Assembly (NCBI GenBank): GCA_009268125.1 | Contig: WBOU01000001.1 | Coordinates: 649,247 to 713,246, forward strand | Length of the DNA stretch: 64,000 nt | Direction: 5' to 3' | From: Chloroflexia bacterium SDU3-3 | GTDB lineage: Bacteria; Chloroflexota; Chloroflexia; Chloroflexales; Roseiflexaceae | In this document: positions 1-10,747 of the stretch, piece by piece | Layout of the letters: each line of letters begins with the position of its first letter | Numbering within the stretch: position 1 is the stretch's first letter | Made by a program: the position numbers and the translations under genes | The notes under the pieces: model-generated | The model's input: the letters and a program-made list of their open reading frames with translations, nothing else | Database searches by the model: none | Told to the model about the DNA's origin: nothing

Positions 1-41
1 GAAGGCGTGGGAATGCGGGCGACAGGCCCTTTTCAAACCAA

Positions 42-89
42 CAGCCGCCGTTCAAGCGATTTGCACGTGCATCGCTTGAACGGCGGCTG
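42..89 (-). terminator. Long hairpin downstream of glgX-esterase gene
   Basis: Two perfect 19-nt arms (42-60 and 71-89) surround a 10-nt loop that contains the small palindrome GCACGTGC. The hairpin lies 3 nt beyond the stop codon of the minus-strand glgX gene. On the minus strand it is followed by a weakly T-rich stretch (TTGGTTTG) rather than a clean T run. It is most simply a transcription terminator or an mRNA 3'-end stabiliser. Confidence 0.6.
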
Positions 90-92
90 AAC

Positions 93-3062
<2,970 letters not shown>

Positions 3063-3297
3063 CGTTCCAACCTCATAAAAAGAAGAGTAGCGCATCTCTC
3101 GCAGCGGCGGCGCAGCGCTGCCTACCTATACGAACGATCTGCGTAGCTGGCTCTAGGACACCAGCAGGCCCGCAATGCCCGAGATCGCTGCGCCCATTGC
3201 CCAGGGTGATACAGTACCACAGCCGTATCGCAAAATGCCAGAAGTGCTGCTACACTACCCAGCATATTGCTTGCCACACAACTGAAGGTACACGCCG

Positions 3298-3966
3298 ATG
3301 CAACCAGAGAATGACTGGACAAACCTGCTCGGGGGAGTCGCTCAGCTTTCGGTCGTTGGGAATGTAGCCGACGCAATTATCAAGACGCGAGACGCATTTA
3401 TCAACCAGATCATGGCCCAGCCCATCCAGCACGCCGTACAGTTCCTCATCCGCGAGGTGCCGCGTATGGAGCAGGAGACCTGGCAGATCTTCTTCCAGCA
3501 CTTCCACCAGCGCGCCGAGCAGAGCGACTACGCCTTCAAGCTGCTGCTCTTCGCCGACAACGTCCACACTATCAGCCTCACGGTGCAGCAGCTGATGCTG
3601 CGCCCTGGGCCGCAGGCCAAGGCCGTGCTCGACAGCAGCGTGCGCACCATGGATGATGCGTCGTGGAACATCCTCAAGTACATCCTCGGGCAGGAGGCCA
3701 GGGCGAACCCAGTCGCCAGCGAGCTGCTCGGCTACGCCACCAGGCTCCGCCAGCACCCCAATGCCGAGGAGACCTTCCGCGCCAGCATTAAGCAGGCCCT
3801 CAGCGACCACATCATCACCCCCGAGGAGGCCAGCAAGCTTGAGCGGCTGCGCCAAGACCTGCAGATCCCCGCCGAGGTGGCGCGCGATATCCTGATGCAG
3901 GTGCGCGCCAACCCCCACAGCGAGGCCGAGGGCGAGGCCTCGATCAACCTTCTTTTCCCCGAGTGA
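3298..3966 (+). CDS. Hypothetical helical protein with a TerB-like C-terminal segment
   Basis: 222 aa, predicted to be almost entirely alpha-helical, soluble, with no signal peptide. I do not recognise the family. The last ~60 residues contain an ITPEEASKLERLRQDLQI segment that recalls the EF-hand-like or TerB-like pattern of a short acidic loop, a helix and a second helix (IPAEVARDIL); this likeness is weak. The ATG at 3298 begins the helical protein. The gene is transcribed divergently from glgX, separated by about 235 nt, and is followed by a repeat-rich gap, so it is probably monocistronic. Codon use matches the high-GC neighbours, which supports real coding. Confidence 0.75.
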   Translation: MQPENDWTNLLGGVAQLSVVGNVADAIIKTRDAFINQIMAQPIQHAVQFLIREVPRMEQETWQIFFQHFHQRAEQSDYAFKLLLFADNVHTISLTVQQLMLRPGPQAKAVLDSSVRTMDDASWNILKYILGQEARANPVASELLGYATRLRQHPNAEETFRASIKQALSDHIITPEEASKLERLRQDLQIPAEVARDILMQVRANPHSEAEGEASINLLFPE

Positions 3967-4164
3967 CCCTCCCAGCCCGCCGTACCGCCACCCTGGATGG
4001 CACTAGCAGCCAAGCCCGCTGCGAAAACACACCACAGCCGATTTCCTTAGGTCTTAACGGTAAAACGATCCGTTTACCCCTTGGGATCTTGGTGATAAAA
4101 CAGCGCGATTCTTCCCCTTCGCGTGCTTCGTGGTATTCGTTCTTGTATGTTCCTTGGGGTCTTG

Positions 4165-4213
4165 GAGTCTTGGTGGTAAAGAATCGGTGCTCTACCGAAA
4201 ACGCATAGGCCCT
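4165..4213 (+). repeat. Degenerate copy of a dispersed intergenic repeat
   Basis: In the gap 3967-4231 the sequence GAGTCTTGGTGGTA (4165-4178) is followed 24 nt later by GCATAGGCCC. The same two blocks, in reverse orientation and 22 nt apart, form the left part of the inverted-repeat element at 26178-26342. Further degenerate relatives occur just upstream (CTTGGGATCTTGGTGATAAA at about 4080-4100 and CTTCGTGGTA near 4128). Base composition is clearly lower in GC than flanking genes. The rest of this gap holds nothing else I can name. Confidence 0.5.
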
Positions 4214-4231
4214 GGTTCAATATCTTCGCTG

Positions 4232-4260
4232 TGCACAAACCAGCCAGAGCATAGTATAAT
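4232..4260 (+). promoter_or_regulatory. Sigma-70-like promoter of the RsbQ-like gene
   Basis: A perfect TATAAT (4255-4260) is preceded by TGCACA (4232-4237, 4 of 6 match to TTGACA) with a 17-nt spacer. It lies about 55 nt upstream of the ATG at 4316 and probably drives the hydrolase-kinase pair. Confidence 0.6.
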
Positions 4261-4315
4261 AGCTAAGGGCGGAAAGGCCACAACGTATCGGCCCCGATAT
4301 GCCACTAGGTACACT

Positions 4316-5152
4316 ATGAGCCAGACTATCTGCACACGTAACCATGTCCAGATCCTTGGCTATGGGTCACCTCCTATTCTCTTCGCCCATGGGTTTGGCT
4401 GCAACCAGGACACCTGGCGGCTGCTTGCCCCGCTGTTCGCGCCCGCGCACCAGATCATCCTGTTCGACTATGTCGGCGCGGGCCGATCCGAACGCCAGGC
4501 CTATGACGCGCGGCGCTATGCGACGCTCGATGGCTATGCGGCCGATGTGCTGGAGATCTGCGATGCGCTCGAGCTGCCCTCGTGCATTTTTGTCGGCCAT
4601 TCGATCAGCGGGATGATCGGCGCGCGCGCGTCCTTGCAGCAGCCAGGCCGCTTCCAGCGGCTGGTGATGATCGGCACCTCTCCATGTTATGTAAATGAAG
4701 AAAACTACACCGGCGGCTTCGAGCAGCAGGCCATCGAAGAGCTGCTCGACCTGATGGAGCGCAACTATGGCGGCTGGGCCAACTTCATGGCCCCGCTGGC
4801 GATCAAAGACCCGCAGCGCCCCGATCTGGCCTACGAGATCGAGCAGACCTTCAACGCCGCCGACCCAGCTATCGCGCGGCAGTTTGCCGAGGTCACGTTT
4901 ATGAGCGATAATCGCACCATGCTGGGGCAGATCACATGCCCAACGCTCATCCTCCAATGCCTTGACGACCCAATCGTCCCCACGTCGGTGGCCGAATATA
5001 TGCACAGCCACATCGCACACAGCTCCCTGCAGCAGATCCACTCAATCGGCCACTTCCCACAGCTCAGCAACCCCCAGCAGACTGCGCAGCTCATCCAGGC
5101 ATACCTCGATTCACCATTAGCAGTAGGCGTAGGCAGTGGAATCGCTCCTTGA
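4316..5152 (+). CDS. rsbQ: RsbQ-like alpha/beta hydrolase (small-molecule sensor/activator)
   Basis: 278 aa, the usual RsbQ/KAI2/D14 length. The catalytic triad is visible at family positions: Ser96 in GHSISG, Asp218 in CLDDPIVP and His246 in SIGHFPQ; the segment TSPCYVN-YTGGFE after the nucleophile is also RsbQ-like. In Bacillus subtilis RsbQ works with the PAS-PP2C phosphatase RsbP, and plant homologues (D14, KAI2) are hormone receptors that hydrolyse or bind butenolides. Here the stop codon lies 17 nt inside the next gene, a PAS-histidine kinase, which strongly suggests that the pair forms one sensory unit. The ATG at 4316 is chosen because family similarity starts there; the longer in-frame reading from 4130 runs through the repeat region and through the promoter at 4232-4260. 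The signal molecule cannot be read from sequence. Confidence 0.88.
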   Translation: MSQTICTRNHVQILGYGSPPILFAHGFGCNQDTWRLLAPLFAPAHQIILFDYVGAGRSERQAYDARRYATLDGYAADVLEICDALELPSCIFVGHSISGMIGARASLQQPGRFQRLVMIGTSPCYVNEENYTGGFEQQAIEELLDLMERNYGGWANFMAPLAIKDPQRPDLAYEIEQTFNAADPAIARQFAEVTFMSDNRTMLGQITCPTLILQCLDDPIVPTSVAEYMHSHIAHSSLQQIHSIGHFPQLSNPQQTAQLIQAYLDSPLAVGVGSGIAP

Positions 5153-6308
5153 CAGCGCGCCCTGCGGCTTCTTTGTGCTGTCTGCCGATGGGCATGTGCA
5201 GTATGCCAACGCCACACTCCACCAGATGCTGCGCTACCCCCCCGGCACGCTGGCGGGCATGCCGATCGAGCAGCTGCTCACACCTGGCAGCCGCTTCTAC
5301 TTCCAGAGCTATATTCTGCCCCACCTGCGGCTCGACGGCGCGGTCGAGGAGATCTACATCCGCCTGCACGACAGCGGCGGCGGCGATGTGCCCGTGCTGC
5401 TCAACGGCGTGCGCCAGGGCGACACCGCCGACACGATCAGCCACTGCGTGGTGGTGATCATGCGCCAGCGCCAGGAGTTCGAGCAGGCGCTCATCCAGGC
5501 GCGGCGGGCCGCCGAGCGCGCCCACGAGGCCGAGCGCCGCGCCCGCGACGAGGCCGAGCGCGCCAACCAGGCCAAGAGCAGCTTCCTCACCACCATCACC
5601 CACGAGCTGCGCACCCCGCTCAACGCGATCATCGGCTTCACCGGCACGCTGCTGATGCGCCTGCCCGGCCCGCTGACCGCCGATCAGGAGAAGCAGCTCG
5701 GCATCATCCAGCGCAGCGCACACCACCTGCTGGCCATGATCGGCGATATCCTCGACCTCGCCAAGGCCGAGTCGGGCCGGATCGACCTGCATCTCACCAC
5801 GGTCGCATGCCAGTCGATCATCGATGATGTGCTGGCCAGCCTGCTGCCGCTGGCCAGCAAAAAGCAGATCGCGCTCTTCCTCCAGCCCAGCCTGCCGATC
5901 GCCCCCATCCACAGCGACGAGCGCGTGCTGCGGCAGATCATCATCAACCTGGTCAACAACGCGATCAAGTTCACCGACCAAGGCAGCGTGCAGGTGCTGG
6001 TGCAGCAGCAGATCGCCGACGGCCAGCTCCGCACGGCCATCCGCGTGATCGACAGCGGCATCGGCATCAAGCCCGAAGACCAGCAGCGCCTGTTTCAGGA
6101 GTTCGGGCGGGTCAACTCGCCCGAGGTGCGCAGCCGCGAGGGCACCGGCCTGGGGCTGCGGATCTCGCAGAAGCTGGCCGAGCTGCTGGGCGGGCATATC
6201 ACGCTCGACAGCGTCTATGGCGTGGGGAGCACCTTCACGCTTGAGCTGTGCGAGCCATATAGCGGCGCGCCGCTGCTCCCCACCAGCCAGAAAATCCCCG
6301 TCAGCTGA
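5136..6308 (+). CDS. PAS-domain sensor histidine kinase partnered with RsbQ-like hydrolase
   Basis: 390 aa from a GTG start at 5136, overlapping the hydrolase gene by 17 nt (translational coupling likely). Residues 1-108 form a PAS domain; about 110-148 is a charged Ala/Arg/Glu-rich coiled coil; then HisKA with His156 in THELRTPLN; then HATPase_c with N box [10 protein letters not shown]1 DSGIGI and G2 GTGLGL. No membrane segment is present, so the kinase is cytoplasmic. There is no receiver domain and no response regulator next door, so its phosphorylation target is unknown. By analogy with RsbP, where RsbQ acts through the PAS domain and the coiled coil switches the output, I infer that the hydrolase 5' to it controls this kinase. 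The histidine-kinase output in place of the PP2C phosphatase is the notable difference. Confidence 0.88.
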   Translation: MESLLDSAPCGFFVLSADGHVQYANATLHQMLRYPPGTLAGMPIEQLLTPGSRFYFQSYILPHLRLDGAVEEIYIRLHDSGGGDVPVLLNGVRQGDTADTISHCVVVIMRQRQEFEQALIQARRAAERAHEAERRARDEAERANQAKSSFLTTITHELRTPLNAIIGFTGTLLMRLPGPLTADQEKQLGIIQRSAHHLLAMIGDILDLAKAESGRIDLHLTTVACQSIIDDVLASLLPLASKKQIALFLQPSLPIAPIHSDERVLRQIIINLVNNAIKFTDQGSVQVLVQQQIADGQLRTAIRVIDSGIGIKPEDQQRLFQEFGRVNSPEVRSREGTGLGLRISQKLAELLGGHITLDSVYGVGSTFTLELCEPYSGAPLLPTSQKIPVS

Positions 6309-6327
6309 TCGCACTCCCCGCTTTTTT

Positions 6328-6361
6328 GTGACACTATCTGTCACATGCGGCGTCTATACTC
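6328..6361 (+). promoter_or_regulatory. Inverted repeat and -10 element ahead of the vWA/MoxR operon
   Basis: TGTGACA (6328-6334) and its exact inverse TGTCACA (6340-6346) are separated by 5 nt. TATACT (6356-6361) fits a -10 box, which places the palindrome over the -35 region. No good -35 hexamer is visible, as expected for a promoter that depends on a bound regulator. A T6 run (6323-6328) directly before it may end transcription of the kinase gene. Confidence 0.45.
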
Positions 6362-6419
6362 ATCATGTGATGGGTGATAACTGTTGCAAATACGAGATCA
6401 AAAAATGGAAGGCAGCCTC

Positions 6420-6887
6420 ATGACACAATCCTCACTTCGCAGCGCTACCGCAGCTCGTCCAGGGGCGCGCGATGTCAAGAAAGTGCCCTTCGTCGAGCTG
6501 TACGACGGACGCCTGCAGGGCGTGGTCTCCAGCGGCTCCGACATCCAGCGCGTGTATGTGTCGTTCTTCGAGGCCGGAACGCGCGATTTCTCGTGCAGCA
6601 CCAACAACAACCGCCCATGCGGCGGGCTGGGCGGCAGCTACCCCTGCAACCACCTGCGCGAGCTGCTGGACGAGGCCATCGAGCAGTACGGCATCGCGCG
6701 CGTGGCGGCCTTCCTGGGCATGCCCGGCGACCTGGGCCAGTACCAGCAGCTCCACGATATCCTGCGGGCGCTGGGCACCAGCACGCGGGCCGACAGCGGC
6801 ACGATCTTCAGCCGCTTCCTGGGCGACCTGGCCCTGCTAGAGCTGCCCGCCGATAGCGCCCCGCTGCATACGGCAGCCTGGTTTTAG
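6420..6887 (+). CDS. Small SWIM-like zinc-finger protein, first gene of vWA/MoxR operon
   Basis: 155 aa. The middle holds a Cys/His cluster, FSCST-RPCGG-YPCNH, in which the final C-x-H matches the SWIM zinc-finger pattern (CxC...CxH), although the first pair is C-x8-C instead of CxC. The rest is helical. The ATG at 6420 is chosen because GGAAGG (6407-6412) sits 7 nt before it; an upstream in-frame ATG at 6405 overlaps that site. The gene heads a tight plus-strand operon (gap of 8 nt to the next gene). In the related Escherichia coli yehL-yehM-yehP-yehQ cluster, as I recall it, YehQ is a SWIM-finger protein, so this small gene may be the detached finger. That relation is inference. Confidence 0.75.
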   Translation: MTQSSLRSATAARPGARDVKKVPFVELYDGRLQGVVSSGSDIQRVYVSFFEAGTRDFSCSTNNNRPCGGLGGSYPCNHLRELLDEAIEQYGIARVAAFLGMPGDLGQYQQLHDILRALGTSTRADSGTIFSRFLGDLALLELPADSAPLHTAAWF

Positions 6888-6895
6888 GAGAAGCT

Positions 6896-8239
6896 ATGAT
6901 GCTAGAGAGTCTCCAGAGTCTGCCGGATGGCCTGGCTGAGACCAGCGACGCCATCGCGCAGATCGACGGGATGTTCCTCGGCGGATTTGTGGGCGGGCCA
7001 GTCCAGGGGCCGCTCGCGGCGCTCGGGCGGATCTTCGCCGGGTCGCCGCTGGAGCCGCTGCTGGTCGAGAGCCTGCCCGCCCTAGCGCGCGGCGAGCTGC
7101 AGGAGCGGCACTTTGTGGCGCTGGCCGCCGCCCGCGCCGCCCTGCAGGGCGCGCAGCACGATGCGCTGCACCAGCAGGCGCTGGCCGCGCTAGGCCGCGC
7201 CAGCGCCACCGATGAAGCGCCCGCCGCACCCGCCGCACCCACGCCCATGCTTGAGGGTGTGCGCCACTGGCTGATGGAGCTGGCGATCACCGGCTTCGCG
7301 CGGCTGGAGCCGAGCACCATCCGCAGCTTCCTGCCCAGCCTGGCCCAGCTGCGCGAGCAGCCCGAGCTGGCTGGCCTGGCCTACCTGCTCACCGGCTTCA
7401 CCAGCGAGCTGCTGGGCGCGCTGCCCGTGGCCAAGGCCGAGGATGTGCCGCTGCAGCGCTGGGCCGATCTGTGGGCTGGGGCCATGCTGCGCGCCGCCGG
7501 TGCGGCCCAGCCCGCCGAGCCGCAGCCCGTGAGCGGCACGCTCTACCCGCTGGGGCTGGAGCTGCGCGAGCACGACCAGCTGATCAGCGTGGTGTTCTAC
7601 GCGCTGCTGGATGCGGGCGGCAGCACCAGCGCGGTGCGGGTCACGCGCTCGCGCTTCAAGGTAATGGCGGTCGGCGGCGACATGATCTGGCTGCTCTTCC
7701 CCGAGCTGGCCCTGCTGATCGAGGCGCTGGGCCAGGGCCAGTCGCTCGCGCTGGCCGACATGCCCCAGTTGCCAAACGGCGACCTGCTGTGGGATGCGCA
7801 GCGCGCCAGCCTAGGCGGCAAGTGCCGCCTGCTAGATGTGGCCGAGCCGCTGCTGGCCCCGCAGGCCGCGCAGGCCGTGGCCAGCCGCCCCGCGCCCGCG
7901 CTGGAGCGCCACCCCGTGCTGCTGGCCGAGCCGGTGGTGCTGGCGGGCCATGCGCTGGGCGAGCAGGGCCTGGCCCTAGCCGACGGCGCGGCGCTGCCGC
8001 TCGACCCGCGCTGGGACACCGCCCAGCTGCCCGCCGAGGAGATCGGCAAGGCGGCCAAGCTGTTTGGGCTGCTGCGCTGGGATGCCGGGCGCTGGGCCTT
8101 CCAGCCGCTGTCGGCGGCCACGGCGGCGGGCAAGCTGTCCTTCGCTGGGCAGAGCGCAGTGAAGCTGTACAAGAAGCCGCCGAAGAGCAACCCCGTGGCC
8201 ATCCTTGAAGAGCGGGCCAGTCGCCTGCTGCGCAAATAA
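6896..8239 (+). CDS. Uncharacterised protein of the vWA/MoxR operon
   Basis: 447 aa, very rich in Ala and Leu, soluble, with no recognised catalytic motif. The N-terminal ~190 residues are helical; an Ala/Pro linker lies near 105-115; the C-terminal half looks mixed alpha/beta. A plausible identity is the non-SWIM part of a YehQ-like protein, since the SWIM-like finger is encoded by the small gene just upstream; this rests on gene order only. It starts at ATG 6896 with AGGAGA 5 nt ahead (a second ATG follows directly at 6899). The next gene begins 1 nt after its stop, which points to coupled translation. Confidence 0.7.
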   Translation: MMLESLQSLPDGLAETSDAIAQIDGMFLGGFVGGPVQGPLAALGRIFAGSPLEPLLVESLPALARGELQERHFVALAAARAALQGAQHDALHQQALAALGRASATDEAPAAPAAPTPMLEGVRHWLMELAITGFARLEPSTIRSFLPSLAQLREQPELAGLAYLLTGFTSELLGALPVAKAEDVPLQRWADLWAGAMLRAAGAAQPAEPQPVSGTLYPLGLELREHDQLISVVFYALLDAGGSTSAVRVTRSRFKVMAVGGDMIWLLFPELALLIEALGQGQSLALADMPQLPNGDLLWDAQRASLGGKCRLLDVAEPLLAPQAAQAVASRPAPALERHPVLLAEPVVLAGHALGEQGLALADGAALPLDPRWDTAQLPAEEIGKAAKLFGLLRWDAGRWAFQPLSAATAAGKLSFAGQSAVKLYKKPPKSNPVAILEERASRLLRK

Positions 8240-8240
8240 T

Positions 8241-9608
8241 ATGGAAAACCACGACATTCTGCCGCGCCGCCAGGTGCTCTACTGGCGGCTGCTGGCCAGC
8301 CTGTTCGGCCCCAACGAGCAGGCCCAGAACATCGAGCGCATGACCGGCGAGATCGCCCAGGAGCTGGGCATGCCCGAGGCGCTGCTCGACACGCGCATGG
8401 GCATCGACACGCTGCTGCAGCGCTTCCCCGAGCTGGATGCGCAGATCGATCTGCAGCCCAAGGATGACGAGCAGCCCGAGGCCACCCTGGCCCGCGCGCT
8501 GATGCTCTCTAAGCTGCTGCTGAATGCCTTCGGCCCCAACACCATGGGCACACCGATCACGGCGGCGCAGTACGCCCAGTGGATGCAGGACGTGGGCCAC
8601 CTTGAGCGGGCCATGGGCCTCACCCCTGGTGCGCTGCGCGGGCGCGGTGCGGGCGCGGGCGGCGGCGGCGCTAGCACGGGCGGCGGCCACGGCGGCTTCG
8701 ACCTGCCGCTCGACGAGCTGCAGCGCACCCTGGTGGCCATGGACGGCGACCTGATCAAGCGTATGGCCCTGCGCGAGGTGCTGCAGGACAACCGCCTAGC
8801 CGCCCAGCTCCAGCCTTCCATGGCCCTGCTAGAGCAGCTGCTGCGCGACAAGGCCCACCTCTCGGGCAACGCGCTGGTGAACGCCAAGCGCCTGATCCAG
8901 CAGTATGTGGACGAGCTGGCCGAGGTGCTGCGCATCCAGGTCGAAAAGGCCGTCTCGCCCAAGATCGACCGCTCGGTGCCGCCCAAGCGCGTGTTCCGCA
9001 ACCTCGACCTCGACCGCACGCTCTGGAAAAACCTGACGAACTGGAACGAGCAGGAGCAGCGGCTCTACGTCGACCGGCTCTACTACCGCCAGACCGCCCG
9101 CAAGAAGCTGCCGACCCGCATGATCGTGGTGGTCGACCAGTCTGGCTCGATGGTGGATGCGATGGTGCAGTGCACCATCTTGGCCTCGATCTTCGCCGGG
9201 CTGCCGCATGTGGATGTGCACCTGCTGGCCTTCGACACCGTGGTGCTCGACCTAACGCCCTGGGTCAGCGACCCCTTCGAGGTGCTGATGCGCACCGACC
9301 TGGGCGGCGGCACCCACATCAACAAGGCGCTCAAGCAGGCCGCCGAAAAGATCGAAGACCCGCGCCGCACCTCGGTGGTGCTGATCAGCGACTTCTACGA
9401 GGGCGGCAGCGACCAAGAGCTGCTCAACACCATCCTGTCGCTGAAGCAGTCGGGCGTCCACTTCATACCGGTCGGCTCGGTCACCAGCTCGGGCTACTTC
9501 AGCGTCAGCGAGTGGTTCCGCACGCGGCTGAAAGATCACGGCATGCCCATCCTCACCGGCAGCCCCAAGAAACTGATCGAAGAACTGAAAAAAGTCGTCG
9601 TACTATAG
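8241..9608 (+). CDS. vWA-domain protein (YehP-like)
   Basis: 455 aa. The N-terminal ~270 residues are helical with a Gly-rich linker near 134-152; the C-terminal ~180 residues are a von Willebrand A domain with a complete MIDAS: DQSGS near 298-302, Thr in GGGTH near 356, and Asp in ISDFYEG near 384. Such vWA proteins pair with MoxR-type AAA ATPases and are thought to act as metal-dependent adaptors that present substrates for remodelling. The start at ATG 8241 lies 1 nt after the preceding stop with no clear ribosome site of its own. The AAA gene follows after 10 nt. No signal peptide or membrane segment is present, so the complex should be cytoplasmic. Confidence 0.88.
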   Translation: MENHDILPRRQVLYWRLLASLFGPNEQAQNIERMTGEIAQELGMPEALLDTRMGIDTLLQRFPELDAQIDLQPKDDEQPEATLARALMLSKLLLNAFGPNTMGTPITAAQYAQWMQDVGHLERAMGLTPGALRGRGAGAGGGGASTGGGHGGFDLPLDELQRTLVAMDGDLIKRMALREVLQDNRLAAQLQPSMALLEQLLRDKAHLSGNALVNAKRLIQQYVDELAEVLRIQVEKAVSPKIDRSVPPKRVFRNLDLDRTLWKNLTNWNEQEQRLYVDRLYYRQTARKKLPTRMIVVVDQSGSMVDAMVQCTILASIFAGLPHVDVHLLAFDTVVLDLTPWVSDPFEVLMRTDLGGGTHINKALKQAAEKIEDPRRTSVVLISDFYEGGSDQELLNTILSLKQSGVHFIPVGSVTSSGYFSVSEWFRTRLKDHGMPILTGSPKKLIEELKKVVVL

Positions 9609-9618
9609 AGGTGTACCA

Positions 9619-10743
9619 ATGAGCGATACCGTTCTCCGCCTGCCCGCCGAAGCCAAATACGCCGAGGAGCTCGCCTACCTCGCATCGGTCGACAAGGGCC
9701 AGCGCCCCGCCAGCTGGCGGCTCTCGCCCCAGATGGTGCGCACCTTCGTGCTGGGCAGCGTGCCCTCGGACAAGCTGGACCGCACCATCGACCAGAAGTG
9801 GTACGGCGACGCGTCGATCGTCGAGCGCGCCATCGTCACGCTGGTCTCCGACCGCGGCCTGCTGCTGATCGGCGACCCCGGCACCGGCAAAAGCTGGCTG
9901 GCCGAGCTACTGGCCGCCGCGATCTGCGGCAACTCCACGCTGGTGGTGCAGGGCACCGCAGGCACCACCGAGGATCAGATCAAGTACTCGTGGAACGTGG
10001 CGCTGGTGATCGCCGCCGGGCAGTCGCGCGACTCGATGATCCCATCCCCGATCATGAGCGCGATGCAGCAGGGCGCGATCGGGCGCTTCGAGGAGCTGAC
10101 CCGCTGCACCAGCGATGTGCAGGACGCCCTGATCTCCATCCTCAGCGAGAAGTACGTGTCCATCCCCGAGCTGAAGAGCGACAACACCGTGTTCGCCACC
10201 TCGGGCTTCAACATCATCGCCACCGCCAACAGCCGCGACCGTGGCGTGAACGACCTCTCCAGCGCGCTGAAGCGGCGCTTCAACTTCATCCACATCCCGG
10301 TTGTCACCAACAAGAAGCAGGAGCGCGAGATCATCCTGTTCCGCACCCAGGAGCTGCTCCAGCGCCAGGGCTTCAGCAGCGATGTGCCGCCCGCGCTGCT
10401 GGATGTGCTGCTGCAGACCTTCTCGGACCTGCGCGAGAGCAGCAGCGCCGCCGGGTCGGACGACGCGCGGCTTGAGTCCTCGCTCTCCACCGCCGAGCAG
10501 ATCGGCGTGCTGGAGGATGCCATCCTGCACTCGACCTACTTTGGCCAGAAAGGGCTGGACGCCCGCACCCTGGCGCGCTCGCTGGTGGGCACCCTGGTGC
10601 GCCGCGTGCCCGAGGATGTGTCGGTGATGAGCAAGTTCTGGAACAGCGTGGTGGCCAAACGCAGCGAGCAGCACAAGGACGAGGGCGAGTGGAAGGAGTT
10701 TCTGGCCGGTGGGCAGGACGTCATGCAGTCCATCCGGTCGTAG
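9619..10743 (+). CDS. MoxR-family AAA ATPase (YehL-like)
   Basis: 374 aa. Walker A is GDPGTGKSW near residue 85. The Walker B region reads IGRFEELTRCTSDVQDALISILSEK (in two parts, near 155-178), with FEE replacing the common DEIN of MoxR. A sensor-1-like stretch FNIIATANSRD and the arginine-finger region SSALKRRFNF follow. These match the YehL branch of MoxR ATPases. The predicted role is ATP-driven remodelling of proteins together with the vWA partner encoded just upstream. The ATG at 9619 follows GAGGTG by 5 nt. The next gene starts 4 nt after the stop. Confidence 0.9.
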   Translation: MSDTVLRLPAEAKYAEELAYLASVDKGQRPASWRLSPQMVRTFVLGSVPSDKLDRTIDQKWYGDASIVERAIVTLVSDRGLLLIGDPGTGKSWLAELLAAAICGNSTLVVQGTAGTTEDQIKYSWNVALVIAAGQSRDSMIPSPIMSAMQQGAIGRFEELTRCTSDVQDALISILSEKYVSIPELKSDNTVFATSGFNIIATANSRDRGVNDLSSALKRRFNFIHIPVVTNKKQEREIILFRTQELLQRQGFSSDVPPALLDVLLQTFSDLRESSSAAGSDDARLESSLSTAEQIGVLEDAILHSTYFGQKGLDARTLARSLVGTLVRRVPEDVSVMSKFWNSVVAKRSEQHKDEGEWKEFLAGGQDVMQSIRS

Positions 10744-10747
10744 CGCT

